Shown: positions 1 through 9,297, counted from the first letter of the stretch. The stretch: DNA of 56,245 bases from Nitrospirota bacterium (GCA_023229435.1 JALNZF010000021.1:1-56245); one strand, 5' to 3'. Program-made: numbers and translations. Notes: generated from the letters alone by a model not told the origin.

Positions 1-211
1 GAGTGATCAATCGTCGCCGATAGGTCCCGTCTCTGGTTATGCCCTGGAGCAATAACTGATATCATCCCTTTTGCATGGAGGGGCGGGGAAACTGTTTTCT
101 CCTTGACAACTGTCAACCATATCAGGGCCAGGTCTTTTATTTTGACATTTACGCGTTTCATGCAGTAGTCCTGTATCATGCCCTGCAATCTTTAAGTTTC
201 CACCGTGCTAT

Positions 212-1447
212 TCACCGTCCGACCCATTCCTCCGCCGGGGTGAGCAGGAATTTTTCCAGGGTTATGCCGTCTTCCCCGATCAGCAGTTTCCGCTTCGGCT
301 TGAAGGTCTTTTCAAAGGCGTCCATCCCCGGAAGCCCCTCCTTGTGCGAGCCGCTCTTGACCTCGATGGCGACCACGGTCCTGCCGGAACGCAGAACAAA
401 ATCCACCTCCCGGCTTCTTTCGCGCCAATAGAAGATCTCAACGCCTGTTCCCGCAGCACTGTTGATCAGATGGGCGCCGACCGCCGATTCCACCAGCCTG
501 CCCCAGGACTCCCGGTCTTTGCGCGCCGCTTCGAAGGTCATCGGCGATTGCGCGCTGATGAGCGCCGTGTTCAATACCTGAAGTTTAGGGCTCGATGCCC
601 GCTCACGGATCCTCTGCGCGGCGTACTTGTGCAGGCCGGTCAGCATACCGGCGCCGGCAAGCAGTTCCAGGTAGTGGGCCAGGGTCGTTGTGTTGCCGGC
701 GTCCTGGAGCTGGCCGATCATCTTTTGATAGGAGAGTATCTGGCTGGAATACGAGCAGCCGAGCTGGAAAAGGCGCCTGAGCAGCGCGGGTTTGTCGACC
801 CGCGTCAGGAGCAGGATATCGCGGGAAAGGGTCGTCTCGATAAGCGAGTCGATGATGTAGCGCGACCAGCGCTTTTGGTCGGCGATCAGGCCCGCTGCTC
901 CGGGATAGCCGCCGAAATAGATGAACTGGTCAACATCCCACCCAAAGGCCTCCTGCATCTCGGCGTAGGACCAGTGGACTACGGGTATGGTTTCAAAACG
1001 GCCTGCGAGGCTTTCGGTCAGCCCCCGCTGAATGAGGAGCGGCGCCGAACCCAGCAGAACAACCTTGAGGGATATTTTTTTTCGGGTGTCGTTGTCCCAA
1101 AGTTTTTTTATCACTTCGGACCAGCCGGTCACCTTCTGGATCTCGTCCAGGACAAGGATCGCCCCGCTCTTGCCCGCTGTCTCCGCAGCCAGCAGCCTTC
1201 CGGTTTCCCACTGCTGTTCGACCCAGGAACGGCTCTGGAGCGTTGGTTCGTCAGCTGAGGCGTAGTGGACAGGGATGCGGATCTCGTCCGCCACCTGGCG
1301 CACCATCGTGGTCTTCCCTGTTTGCCTTGGTCCTGCCAGGACCTGGATAAACCTGCGCTGTTCTCGCAGTCGCTTCACCAGCGTATCATACATGGGGCGA
1401 TGATACATATCTATCCGGACCTCCTGAATGGCTGAAACAGGAAACAA
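212..1447 (-). CDS. AAA ATPase with DUF4143-type C-terminal domain
   Basis: An ATP-binding protein of the AAA_14/DUF4143 group, whose cellular role is poorly known. The Walker A motif GPRQTGKT is at residues 39-46 and Walker B (ILVLDE) at about 97-102. The C-terminal part has a REVDFVLR...VAIEVKSG pattern, which resembles the PD-(D/E)xK fold seen at the end of this family. The length of about 400 aa is normal. A second start at 1408 (residue 14, MYHRP) fits the family N-terminus better than the first ATG. It stands alone, reads leftward, and has a strong promoter with a palindrome at its transcription start. Family call is solid; substrate or partner is unknown. Confidence 0.85.
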   Translation of the reverse strand: MFPVSAIQEVRIDMYHRPMYDTLVKRLREQRRFIQVLAGPRQTGKTTMVRQVADEIRIPVHYASADEPTLQSRSWVEQQWETGRLLAAETAGKSGAILVLDEIQKVTGWSEVIKKLWDNDTRKKISLKVVLLGSAPLLIQRGLTESLAGRFETIPVVHWSYAEMQEAFGWDVDQFIYFGGYPGAAGLIADQKRWSRYIIDSLIETTLSRDILLLTRVDKPALLRRLFQLGCSYSSQILSYQKMIGQLQDAGNTTTLAHYLELLAGAGMLTGLHKYAAQRIRERASSPKLQVLNTALISAQSPMTFEAARKDRESWGRLVESAVGAHLINSAAGTGVEIFYWRERSREVDFVLRSGRTVVAIEVKSGSHKEGLPGMDAFEKTFKPKRKLLIGEDGITLEKFLLTPAEEWVGR

Positions 1448-1496
1448 CGCGATTTACCGCGTTAGAAAACCTGTTCTCCAACGGGGTTTACAAATT

Positions 1497-1542
1497 ACTC
1501 AATACGTTGAGTGATTTTACTCAGGTCTGTTCTTGATGTCAA
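1497..1542 (-). promoter_or_regulatory. Promoter of the AAA ATPase gene with operator-like palindrome
   Basis: On the minus strand TTGACA (1542-1537) and TAAAAT (1519-1514) are separated by 17 bp, close to a sigma-70 consensus. Immediately downstream, over the expected transcription start, lies a perfect dyad ACTCAA-TACG-TTGAGT (1497-1512). Its position suggests a repressor site; this is inference from position only. Confidence 0.6.
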
Positions 1543-1577
1543 GCGACGTTTTTTCACCGATGGATAGCAGGCGGGGG

Positions 1578-1726
1578 TCAGCGTTGGGGGTTCCGAGAAC
1601 CTATGGGGTCAGACAAATCAGTAATCAATTTCTTGCCGTATTGGGCTTTCTTGCTGCCCTGCTGTTCCTCTTCCACGATCTCGCGCCCGATCAGCCAATT
1701 GGCAACAACCTGGCATGCATCCGGTG
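1578..1726 (-). pseudogene. Remnant of a DUF1016 (YhcG-like nuclease) gene
   Basis: Before the stop at 1578 the minus frame encodes a stretch including WLIGREIVEEEQQG and QYGKKLITDLS, which matches the conserved N-terminal segment of DUF1016/YhcG PD-(D/E)xK proteins. About 40 residues survive. Upstream it is cut by the end of the IS66 element at 1727; downstream it runs out into a GGGGTCAGAC motif that also occurs at 3800 on the other side of the element. The 5' part of the gene is not found beyond the right IS end, so it is a fragment and not simply a disrupted gene. Confidence 0.55.
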
Positions 1727-1840
1727 GTAACAGTTTAGTCCTTTTCTGACTGCCGAAAAGATAGCGAGTCGCTCCCCGTCCTGTCATCAGGCAAGCGGGT
1801 AACCACCATGCCGCCATTCTATGCTCCATCGGATATATTT

Positions 1841-3376
1841 TCAGCTTGAATTGTTGAACAGCGCGGCCTGCGCCGTGGCGGTATCGGCGGTATGGAGGAT
1901 GTGCAGAAATTCCCGTGGATGAACGCCCTGCCTTCTGGCGGTCTGCACCAGCGTGGGAATGATACTGTGCGTCTTTATCCCGTTGTCCGATCTTGTTCCG
2001 AAGCAAACCTTACGAAAGATCACCATATGCCGAAGCGACTGCTCCGCATGATTGTTCGTAGGCGGCACGCCGGGGATGCGCAGGAAGGTGAAGAGGTGTT
2101 TCTGCTCAGGGCCGATAAGATACGACCGCAGCGTTTCGGCGGATTTGAAGCGATGCGGTTGCTTGCATATTTTCGTGAGTTCCCGTATGAACCGGCGCTC
2201 GAAATTCGCCGCCTCCTTCCAGAGTACCTCGCCGGATTTCAGGTTCCGCCCCGCCTCGCAGGCCCGTGAACAGAGACCCATAACATGATCGCAGAAGAGG
2301 GTGACGGCGGAATCTTGCTCGTGCTGCGGCAGGAGCGCATGTTCCTGGCGGATGGCTTTGGCGTTGGTGATGATATGCGCCAGACACGCCTGAAAGTCCC
2401 GTCCGATGCCGTTATAGGCGGCATACCGGTCTCGCACCACTACTCCGTCAAAATCCACCCCGAAGACGGTCTTCGCCGCGTCCATGGACCGATGCCGGTC
2501 TATGTGAAAATAGGCAAGGTTGTCGTTGCCCGCGAACCATACGAAATGCCCCTTGCCGTCATTTCTCCATGAGGTTTCGTCGGCATGCACTACGTCCGAA
2601 GCCCTGACCTTCTCGCGGATATCCTCGTAAATGGCCGCCCCCCGTTTTGCCGTCTTGTTGTCAAAACCCACGAGCGAGGCCGGAACGCAGGAGAGGCCGA
2701 ACAAGTCCTCAAGCATCAGTTGCACCTTCCGATAGGATATGCCGATCCTGTAGCGAAGATAACCAGCCGTGGACTTTGCAATCGGCCCGATGGGCGCGTT
2801 GGGGATTTCATCCGCGCCCGCCCCTACGACCGACCGGTTGCAGCCATGGCAGAAAGCCTCCTCATGCAGATACTTCGTGACCACGGTTTGCGGTTTGACG
2901 ACAATGTCCTCCTGAATATGCTCATGTATCGTACCCTCGGGCGTCAAGTCATGCGACCCGCAGTGAGGACATACCGAAGGTAAGGGCACAGGGACAATCC
3001 TATCGATCCGCGAGGGAACCGGCCTCGTCCACGCCGGATGCCCCACGGGCGCGCCGCGTTTCTTCGGTTTCGTCCTGGTTGATGACGGACCGCTTGACAT
3101 CTCATCCCGTTTCCGGTTCGGCTTGAACTGCTTTCGATGCAAGGCCTGATACTTGGCCCGAAGCTCCGCATTCTCCCGTTCCAGGACACGCACCCGATCC
3201 TCGCTGGTTTTCAAAGCAGCGGAAAAGCTATCGATGATTTGCAGATGCTCATGATATACATCGTCGGCCCGCCGATACTGTCCCAGGACCCACGACGTGG
3301 ACAAGCCGTCCAGATAGGGGCAGGAATGCTCATACATGCACACAAAATCATGGGGCGGATACGGGTAACGCGGCAT
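1841..3376 (-). CDS. tnpC: IS66-family transposase
   Basis: A DDE transposase of 511 aa. It has an N-terminal coiled coil (about 50-85), a CPHCG zinc-finger motif (136-140) with a second CHGC pair (176-179), and a catalytic domain with D266 (HADETSW), D316 (VVRDRYAAY) and E445 (NNHAEQSLR). The IS66 C-terminal domain follows. All key residues are present, so it may be active. The gene is 2 bp downstream of the 92-aa accessory gene and is probably co-transcribed with it. Confidence 0.95.
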   Translation of the reverse strand: MPRYPYPPHDFVCMYEHSCPYLDGLSTSWVLGQYRRADDVYHEHLQIIDSFSAALKTSEDRVRVLERENAELRAKYQALHRKQFKPNRKRDEMSSGPSSTRTKPKKRGAPVGHPAWTRPVPSRIDRIVPVPLPSVCPHCGSHDLTPEGTIHEHIQEDIVVKPQTVVTKYLHEEAFCHGCNRSVVGAGADEIPNAPIGPIAKSTAGYLRYRIGISYRKVQLMLEDLFGLSCVPASLVGFDNKTAKRGAAIYEDIREKVRASDVVHADETSWRNDGKGHFVWFAGNDNLAYFHIDRHRSMDAAKTVFGVDFDGVVVRDRYAAYNGIGRDFQACLAHIITNAKAIRQEHALLPQHEQDSAVTLFCDHVMGLCSRACEAGRNLKSGEVLWKEAANFERRFIRELTKICKQPHRFKSAETLRSYLIGPEQKHLFTFLRIPGVPPTNNHAEQSLRHMVIFRKVCFGTRSDNGIKTHSIIPTLVQTARRQGVHPREFLHILHTADTATAQAALFNNSS

Positions 3377-3378
3377 TC

Positions 3379-3657
3379 CTATTTATTCTCCAGGTTCAGG
3401 AGCTCCCAGTTGACCCTAGAAAGCTTTTGGATAAGAGTCCAGAGCTTCTTATAGCGTCCATTCATCTCCACCGCCTTGGGAACGATATCTTTCCGAACGT
3501 ACAGCGTAACGGTCTTTCCCTCCACCTTAGTCGTCAGGTTATATCCCGACATAGAGGGGGACTTGGCGACTGAGCCGATCAGAAAGCTATCGAGCATTGC
3601 TGCAATGTCCTCTCTGAGCCTGGCCTGCTGTTTCCTTAAAAGATCGATCCGTTTCAT
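3379..3657 (-). CDS. Small accessory protein of the IS66 element
   Basis: A 92-aa protein with a helical start (MKRIDLLRKQQARLREDI), a middle that looks like a short beta segment (GYNLTTKVEGKTVTLYVRK), and a leucine-rich end. Proteins of this type are commonly encoded just upstream of IS66-like transposases; function unknown. An AAGGAGGCC ribosome binding site precedes the ATG at 3657. It lies inside the inverted repeats and ends 2 bp before the transposase start. Confidence 0.75.
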   Translation of the reverse strand: MKRIDLLRKQQARLREDIAAMLDSFLIGSVAKSPSMSGYNLTTKVEGKTVTLYVRKDIVPKAVEMNGRYKKLWTLIQKLSRVNWELLNLENK

Positions 3658-3778
3658 GGTATTGGCCTCCTTCTTGCATGAGTATTATTACTCATATATT
3701 TTAGCCTAAAAAAGCCCGCAAGTCAAGTGAATTGCGGGCTACCTGCTAAAATAAATCAGAAAAGGACTAAACTGTTAC

Positions 3779-4069
3779 GTATGAGCGTATGGAGCATCCG
3801 GGGTCAGACTTAAAGATTGAGTTATATCACTTCATCAAAGGCCTATGCAAAGCGCATGGAGCCGAGCGTATTGCCTATGAGGATATTCCAACTAATGATA
3901 AAAGTAAAGCGGGTTTTTGAGGCAAAAGGTCTGTGCAAAGCGCAGAGGGCATGGCGTGGAGCCTTATCACTCGCAAAGGACGCCCCCGCTCGGGTCGAGG
4001 GCAGGCTCCGGACGCAAAGAAAGTCTATTCCCGGATTTTTTAAATATAATGATTTTCCTCGCTGTTCAT
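3779..4069. other. Gene-poor stretch between IS66 and amylase
   Basis: No intact gene. On the plus strand a short frame from about 3807 reads ELYHFIKGLCKAHGAERIA and stops near 3920; it looks like the end of a lost gene that I cannot identify. A GGGGTCAGAC motif at 3800 also occurs at 1604 left of the IS. The block holds two similar tracts around CTATGCAAAGCGCATGGAG and CTGTGCAAAGCGCAGAGGG, which suggests a small internal duplication. Confidence 0.4.
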
Positions 4070-5434
4070 TTATCCCTGCGGCACATAAACCACATATCCT
4101 CTTGGCGGGGCGTAAAATTCGCCCTGGCCGTCCTCATGGGTCTGTTGTTCCAGGGGAATGCCGTCGTCGTTCTTTCCACTCCATGCCGCGGGAACGAATG
4201 TCGTGTTCTTCCACTGGGTTTTGACCACGGTCCCGTTCCACTTGTCACTCCCGTTGTTCAGGACAAAGATCAACCCGCTCTGCCAGTCGATGCCCTGCCG
4301 CTGCATGATGTAGAGGTTGTCATCGCAATGAAGGACCGTCGTCGTTCCGCCCGCGTGGTCTTCGTGGACCCGTACGAGGGCCGCTATGCCGTTGTGCTCT
4401 CCCGGCAGACCAAGCCCCCACGTGTAATAATCCTGCCAGAACACGCAGGGATATCCTTCATGGGTCAGGATAAAGGCATAGGCCAGCATCTTGTCGTTCA
4501 CGATGGGGGGATTGTCGTTGTCGCGGAAGTCGTGGTTTTCCACGAAGGTCACCGCTTCGAACGGACGGTCCTTCATCAGTACGCCGCCGTCAACCAGCTG
4601 CCGCAGGCTGAATCCATTTGTATCGCAGAGATCTTTCAACCGGTCGCGGAGCGGAAAATCGAAGGCGCCTACCCGGTGCTCCGCCCATCGGTTGACCGCA
4701 TCGAGCCAGTCGTCGATGTAGTCGTCACCGGACCAGCATTCGGCCACGCCGAAGATATCCACCGGCCTGCCCTCGCGCGTATAGTTCCGGTCGTGGATCG
4801 CGCGGATGATCCAGGCGCCGAACCCCTTGACGAAATCGTAGCGGAATCCGTCGAAACCGATCTCCTCGACCAGCCACTTGGCATGGTTGAGGATGCCGGT
4901 CGAGACGCGCGGATTGATATGGCAAAGGTCCGGCATGTCGCCGAAGGTGACGCTGTCCAGCGCCTGGTAGGGCGAGGGGTTGAAGCAGGTCCAATCGCGG
5001 GTGAACATCCCGCTTTGCGGCGTGAACCGAGTCCACCACATCCGGTTGGTTATGGGATTGAACTCTTCCGCGTCGGCGCCGTTATTGTGATTGAGGACCA
5101 GATCGGCGTAGACCTTCATCTCCCTGTCATGCGCCGCCCGGATCAGCGACCGGAGGTCCTCTTCCGAACCGAACCAGGTCCGCACCTCGTCTTCGTTGTC
5201 TATTTTTCTGACGGCCTTCTGCGGGTATTTCCCCAGGTCATAGTAGTCATAGACGTCGTATCCCATCGACATGCCGCCGACGTTCGCCGCCTTGCTCGCG
5301 GGAGGAAGCCAGAGCACGGTAAAGCCTGCTGACTTTAATGATGGAATTTCGTCCCTGACGTGCTTCCACCACTGGTATTCCTTCCCTTCCATCCTGGGAC
5401 AATCCCAGTAAAAAGCCTGCATGATCACGCCCAT
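4070..5434 (-). CDS. Alpha-amylase (GH13)
   Basis: A retaining endo-alpha-1,4-glucanase of glycoside hydrolase family 13. The conserved regions are present in order: DLVLNH (111-116), GFRYD with nucleophile D200, GVAECW with acid/base E232, and FVENHD with transition-state stabiliser D302. A C-terminal beta domain follows (about 360-454). There is no signal peptide, so the enzyme probably acts on intracellular glucan. The length of 454 aa is normal for compact bacterial amylases. It is monocistronic, reading leftward. The start at 5434 (MGVIMQAFYWD) matches the usual beginning of the barrel. Confidence 0.95.
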   Translation of the reverse strand: MGVIMQAFYWDCPRMEGKEYQWWKHVRDEIPSLKSAGFTVLWLPPASKAANVGGMSMGYDVYDYYDLGKYPQKAVRKIDNEDEVRTWFGSEEDLRSLIRAAHDREMKVYADLVLNHNNGADAEEFNPITNRMWWTRFTPQSGMFTRDWTCFNPSPYQALDSVTFGDMPDLCHINPRVSTGILNHAKWLVEEIGFDGFRYDFVKGFGAWIIRAIHDRNYTREGRPVDIFGVAECWSGDDYIDDWLDAVNRWAEHRVGAFDFPLRDRLKDLCDTNGFSLRQLVDGGVLMKDRPFEAVTFVENHDFRDNDNPPIVNDKMLAYAFILTHEGYPCVFWQDYYTWGLGLPGEHNGIAALVRVHEDHAGGTTTVLHCDDNLYIMQRQGIDWQSGLIFVLNNGSDKWNGTVVKTQWKNTTFVPAAWSGKNDDGIPLEQQTHEDGQGEFYAPPRGYVVYVPQG

Positions 5435-5823
5435 GGAAATCTCCTTTGCACGCGTTTACGAGTGGAAGCGTGCATGCGGGTTTTCTACACATCGCCGCAT
5501 CATCGCATCCACACATCAACGTATCACCGCATCAACGCATCACATCCAGGGTACAGGCCCCTACAGAATCAGGGCCGTTGTTGCGCCTGTCGCGTTCCGC
5601 TTGAAGGGTTGTAAAGTCGTTCATGATTCTCCGGAATAAAGACTGCGTGGAAGGGCTGCAAAATAGTGCAACTGATCGATCGAACCGTAAGAAGAATATA
5701 ACAGAACAAGGGAAATTGCAAGGGGAGATGAGATGAGCATGGAGCAGAGGGCAGAGTACCTAACAAAGGAGGGTGGAGGGGATTGCGTGCGGAGTTAAGT
5801 GCTCTGCCATTCCGGTCAAAAAT
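5435..5823. other. Non-coding spacer with short CGCATCA-type repeats
   Basis: No gene recognised. From about 5495 to 5548 a degenerate tandem of CGCATCA/CACATCA units occurs, a type of simple dispersed repeat. The remainder has no clear open frame or RNA. Confidence 0.4.
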
Positions 5824-5852
5824 AAAAAGCCCCTTTTCCCAAGGGGCTTTTT
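5824..5852 (-). terminator. Terminator, probably the original ssrA terminator
   Basis: A perfect 12-bp stem (5824-5835 with 5841-5852, loop TTCCC) flanked by T runs on both strands. On the minus strand it lies 29 bp past the displaced tmRNA 3' end at 5881-5895, which is where the ssrA terminator would sit before the island integrated. Confidence 0.8.
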
Positions 5853-5880
5853 ACTTCATTGGACTTTGTTGGATGGTGAA

Positions 5881-5895
5881 ATGGTGGAGGCGGCG
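5881..5895. repeat. Displaced ssrA 3' end, left attachment site of the island
   Basis: ATGGTGGAGGCGGCG is an exact copy of 10328-10342, which holds the CCA-end and acceptor stem of the intact tmRNA. It is what remains of the native gene end after site-specific integration. It is followed (minus direction) by a rho-independent terminator, as expected. Confidence 0.75.
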
Positions 5896-6136
5896 TCCAT
5901 AAAATAGTTTGTCCAATTCTGCGATACTACGAACATATTTTACCGAGATATTACAATGTACCCCAGATAGCTACCCCCAAAATGCTGGATGCGGTGAGGT
6001 CTTGTTGGACTAATTCGGTCTTCATAGTACAACAACCTGCCTTGTTGAACCTGCATACTTAGAATGCGCGGAGAGAAGCGGTTCTCGTTTTCTTTTTTAC
6101 TTTTGTTCATTCCGGCATTGCGCTAAAATCAGCGCC

Positions 6137-6766
6137 ATGAAGTTCGAGTCTGCTGTTAATACCATGAATAGCCTTCTGGCAGCGAAACAACCTCAAACAT
6201 TTAATCGTGCGTGGGTACGTGTAAATGCCCCTTGCGTCTATCGCTTCATCCAAAAGGAAATCCGAATAGAAAGCGGCGGCATAGACTGGGACCGAATTAC
6301 TCGCGCCTTAAATCCCAAATATCAAAAGCAATGGACCGGGTCACTACGTAAGACAGTAAAGCCATATCGGAACAAGGCCGAGGTTGATATTGTTTTACAG
6401 CAATACAGCGATAAGCTTTATACCTTCATTACCTCCGAAAACAGAAATGATGAACATATTCGGGATACCATCAGCATCTCACTCGCAAGGATTGCTCAGA
6501 AAGGAAACATAACGGCCAAACAGGAGATTATGAAGCTGCTGAACTTCACAGTAGATGACTGGATCGAAAGGAATCCAAAATTGTCCGGTTGGCGAGGATA
6601 TGACCAAATGATTCAGGTCCGGCTTGACTGCTGCATACGTCGTTACAGGTATTCAGGGTCATTCATGCGCTACGTCTTCAAAACGCTTGAATATGCTGCC
6701 AAAGGGCTAACACCACTAATCGCTTATTCTTTGGACGACTCCGCACATCTCGGAAGGCGGATATGA
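6137..6766 (+). CDS. Hypothetical island protein, 209 aa
   Basis: Not recognised. The protein is basic, mainly helical, with no signal peptide or membrane segment. The C-terminal stretch with SGSFMRYVFKTLEYAAKG weakly recalls region 2 of sigma-70-like factors, but this is not enough for a call. It is convergent with the primase-helicase gene, with 11 bp between stop codons, and is the only rightward gene of the island. Given its neighbours, a regulatory or defence role is possible but unproven. Confidence 0.6.
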   Translation: MKFESAVNTMNSLLAAKQPQTFNRAWVRVNAPCVYRFIQKEIRIESGGIDWDRITRALNPKYQKQWTGSLRKTVKPYRNKAEVDIVLQQYSDKLYTFITSENRNDEHIRDTISISLARIAQKGNITAKQEIMKLLNFTVDDWIERNPKLSGWRGYDQMIQVRLDCCIRRYRYSGSFMRYVFKTLEYAAKGLTPLIAYSLDDSAHLGRRI

Positions 6767-6777
6767 GTAGAGCAGGT

Positions 6778-9177
6778 TTAGTCCAATGTATAACCGATAT
6801 CCCTAAAACCTCGCAGACGCTTTTTATGCATCCTGAGCAATTTTGGCACATTGGCATCGATATAATCGTACACTCGAACTTCATGCTTCCCCGGATGCTC
6901 CCGGTGTATCCTCCCCGCGTACTGCACAATCGTGCCCTTCCAGGAAAAAGGCATGGCGAGAATCAGCGTATCAAGATGGGGATCATCGAAGCCTTCTCCG
7001 AGGTAACGACCAGTTGCCGCAATGAGCCGCACTTCGCCTTCCGGAATTGCCGCGAGTCTTGCCATGGTTTCACGCCGCCCTTTAGCAGACAGTCTGCCGC
7101 TTAAAACAATAAGGTGCTTCACGTCGTCTCGTAATCCATCCGCGAGGATGTCCAAATGCTCTTTCCGCTCAGTCAGGAGCACTGGGAATCTTCCGTCCTT
7201 GAGTGCCTGCTTTACATCGGCAAGAATAAGAGCGTTTCGCTTCTTATCGTTAACGAGATTCGCGAAAATGTCCTGAATCGCGGCATCAGGATTTTCCATG
7301 GTAAATTCAGTTGTTCTGCAGATCAGTTGGTGCTTGAACTGCGTTCTTGCCTCTTGGCTTTTCGGATGAACGGAAAAGCGGACTGGTCCGCACTGCATAT
7401 GAATGATCGGCTGGTGCCCGTCCCGTCGATACGGTGTCGCCGTCAAACCGACAACGTATCGCGCTTTTACCTCATTCAAGACGCGCTCAAAGGAAACAGC
7501 CGGAAGATGATGGCATTCATCCACTATCACCTGACCATAGTTGGCCACCAGATCGCTAACCTCGTCTTTTCGAACGAGGCTCTGGATCATGGCAACATCC
7601 AGTTTTCCGTTCGGCTTGTTCTTGCCTGACCCGATCTTGCCGATTTCTTTCGGATCAATTCCGAGAAAGAGAGAAAGCCTTGCGATCCACTGATCCAGAA
7701 GCTCTTTCCTATGGACAAGCACAAGCGTACTGCATCCTCTCGAGGCAGTGAGATACGCGCCGATTACGGTTTTGCCGAATCCCGGAGGCGCAGACAGGAC
7801 GCCGTTGTCGTACTTAAGGATTTCGTTGATAGCCTCTTGCTGTGGTTCTCTGAGTGTTCCTTGAAAAACAAACAAGAGATGATCGGAAACAACGCGTTTA
7901 TCCTCAAGTAACAGCTTGACGCCATGTTCTGAAAATAGCTCGCGGACATCGTCAATGCAGCCTCTTGGGACGGCAATATGTTCGGGAAGCTCTTCAAAGC
8001 AGGAAATCACACGCGGTATCCGGGCCGTTGAGAGACGCAAGTTCTGCTTCTCATAAAACATGGGATTTTGAAACGAAGCTAACCGTTTGATGCGGGTCAA
8101 AAAAGTTGATGGCAAATCCTTCTTTTCGATAAAGAGACGCTGAGCAAAAACGCCGTGCGTTTCAGATGGAAAATTCCCGCTGATTTTCTTTTTCGGTATC
8201 TTCTTTGACGCTGGCCGGTTCCAAGGAGAATGATCGTCCCCGTCTTCGGCAACATCTCTTGGCACCCCGAGCACATCGCCCTGCCATATCGCCTCAGTGG
8301 CGATCCGCCGGAGGACGTCCGACGACAGTCGTCCGAGTGATGCAAGATAAGCCCATTGATCTTCAAAGGGGGTGAAGTTTTCATCGAGAAACACAGTATT
8401 GCCTTTTTGTCGCGGTTCCTGTTGAAACGGCAGCGCGATCAGATTCCCGAATCCACCCTTGGTCAGTGTGTCCTGGCTGGGAAACAACCGGTCGTAGGAT
8501 TCCATGCTGAGTTGATGACGCCTGCTCATGGTTACCGTGATCAGGTAACATCCCATCGTTCGCGCTGTAGCTGCCGGCACAGGTTCAGTAAAAAAAAACC
8601 ATGCGTGCGCTCCGTTTCCCGAACGCGAACGCTCGACAGCTACTGGAATGCTCATACTTTGACAGGTTTCACGGAAAGCGCGGACATCGTCCATCCATGT
8701 ATCCTTGTCGAAGTCAGCAGCAAGAAACCAGCAGGTATCGTCGGGCAGCATGGGGTAAACACCGATTACATGACGCCCCTGAAGGTGATCCGTGATAACC
8801 TGGTCGGTTACTGGAAGGAATTTACGATTGGAGCATTCGCTGCATTTTACCGGCGGCTTGTGCGTCTTTCCGCACGTGACGGAAATCCAATCATTCGAAC
8901 AGGCGGGAGAATAACCTTTCTTGCCGGCACGGCTCGTCCATAATTTCGGAAAGATGTCCTCCCTCCCCCGAAATAGCGAGCGGAACAATGACACTTTTTC
9001 CTGCGGTGTTCTGGTAGCGTAGGGTATCGACTGATCGGCGTATGCTGCTTCCAGCACGGCAAGTTGCTGTTTGAGGGCATTGAGCCTTGAAAGCGCCTGT
9101 TCGCGTTCGCTGTCCAGCTTGGAAAACAGCGCTTCTACTTTTGCTATCGCATCGAGAAGTTCTTTCTTGTTAGACAT
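6778..9177 (-). CDS. TOTE-type archaeo-eukaryotic primase fused to SF2 helicase
   Basis: A 799-aa fusion. An N-terminal coiled coil (1-45) is followed by an archaeo-eukaryotic primase-like domain with the metal-binding DFD at 155-157 and SGNGAHAW at 186-193, plus a Cys set (C93, C102, C112, C115) that could bind zinc. The C-terminal half is a superfamily 2 helicase: Walker A APPGFGKT (463-470), DECH (553-556), TAT (579-581) and motif VI around QYAGRIHRE. This matches the proteins annotated as TOTE conflict-system primase/helicases, thought to act in defence or element conflict. No C-terminal nuclease domain is visible, unlike some relatives. It is the main cargo of the ssrA island. Confidence 0.88.
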   Translation of the reverse strand: MSNKKELLDAIAKVEALFSKLDSEREQALSRLNALKQQLAVLEAAYADQSIPYATRTPQEKVSLFRSLFRGREDIFPKLWTSRAGKKGYSPACSNDWISVTCGKTHKPPVKCSECSNRKFLPVTDQVITDHLQGRHVIGVYPMLPDDTCWFLAADFDKDTWMDDVRAFRETCQSMSIPVAVERSRSGNGAHAWFFFTEPVPAATARTMGCYLITVTMSRRHQLSMESYDRLFPSQDTLTKGGFGNLIALPFQQEPRQKGNTVFLDENFTPFEDQWAYLASLGRLSSDVLRRIATEAIWQGDVLGVPRDVAEDGDDHSPWNRPASKKIPKKKISGNFPSETHGVFAQRLFIEKKDLPSTFLTRIKRLASFQNPMFYEKQNLRLSTARIPRVISCFEELPEHIAVPRGCIDDVRELFSEHGVKLLLEDKRVVSDHLLFVFQGTLREPQQEAINEILKYDNGVLSAPPGFGKTVIGAYLTASRGCSTLVLVHRKELLDQWIARLSLFLGIDPKEIGKIGSGKNKPNGKLDVAMIQSLVRKDEVSDLVANYGQVIVDECHHLPAVSFERVLNEVKARYVVGLTATPYRRDGHQPIIHMQCGPVRFSVHPKSQEARTQFKHQLICRTTEFTMENPDAAIQDIFANLVNDKKRNALILADVKQALKDGRFPVLLTERKEHLDILADGLRDDVKHLIVLSGRLSAKGRRETMARLAAIPEGEVRLIAATGRYLGEGFDDPHLDTLILAMPFSWKGTIVQYAGRIHREHPGKHEVRVYDYIDANVPKLLRMHKKRLRGFRDIGYTLD

Positions 9178-9270
9178 TGATTCTCAAAATCAGAGCGCGG
9201 CGAAAGCATCAAAAACAGGCGAAGGGGGAGCATCGCGGAGGTGTCGAGAAGATAAAATGCGATCAAGGAC

Positions 9271-9297
9271 GAGTACTCGACCATGTCGGACATGGTC
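9271..9297. promoter_or_regulatory. Palindromic operator-like site upstream of the primase-helicase
   Basis: GACCATGTC-G-GACATGGTC (9279-9297) is a dyad with 9-bp arms, directly next to GAGTACTC (9271-9278), another palindrome. They lie about 95-120 bp upstream of the primase-helicase start, between it and the PIN partner gene. A regulator site or small terminator is possible; function not shown. Confidence 0.35.

Larger units (their letters stand above)
1727..3778. mobile_element. IS66-family insertion sequence, 2,052 bp
   Basis: Bounded by perfect 23-bp inverted repeats at 1727-1749 and 3756-3778 that begin GTAACAGTTTAG and end CTAAACTGTTAC. It carries one transposase and a 92-aa accessory gene; the tnpA and tnpB genes of classical IS66 are absent, as in the shorter members of the family. 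IS66 elements usually make 8-bp target duplications, but the flanks (ATCCGGTG left, GTATGAGC right) do not match. Recombination or deletion after insertion is therefore likely. Confidence 0.9.

Noticed and set aside
344..1258. Long plus-strand open frame opposite the AAA ATPase
   Set aside because: It is the antisense of a gene with clear Walker motifs; its own translation shows no family pattern and has no ribosome site.
3917..5332. 471-codon plus-strand frame opposite the amylase
   Set aside because: The minus strand encodes all four GH13 motifs; the plus frame is a GC-driven antisense artefact.
5495..5548. Short repeated CGCATCA units considered as a CRISPR array
   Set aside because: Units are 7-10 bp with no spacer of regular size; simple tandem repeat.
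6137..6766. 209-aa island protein considered as an integrase
   Set aside because: No R-H-R-Y or serine recombinase motif; only a weak sigma-like helical stretch.
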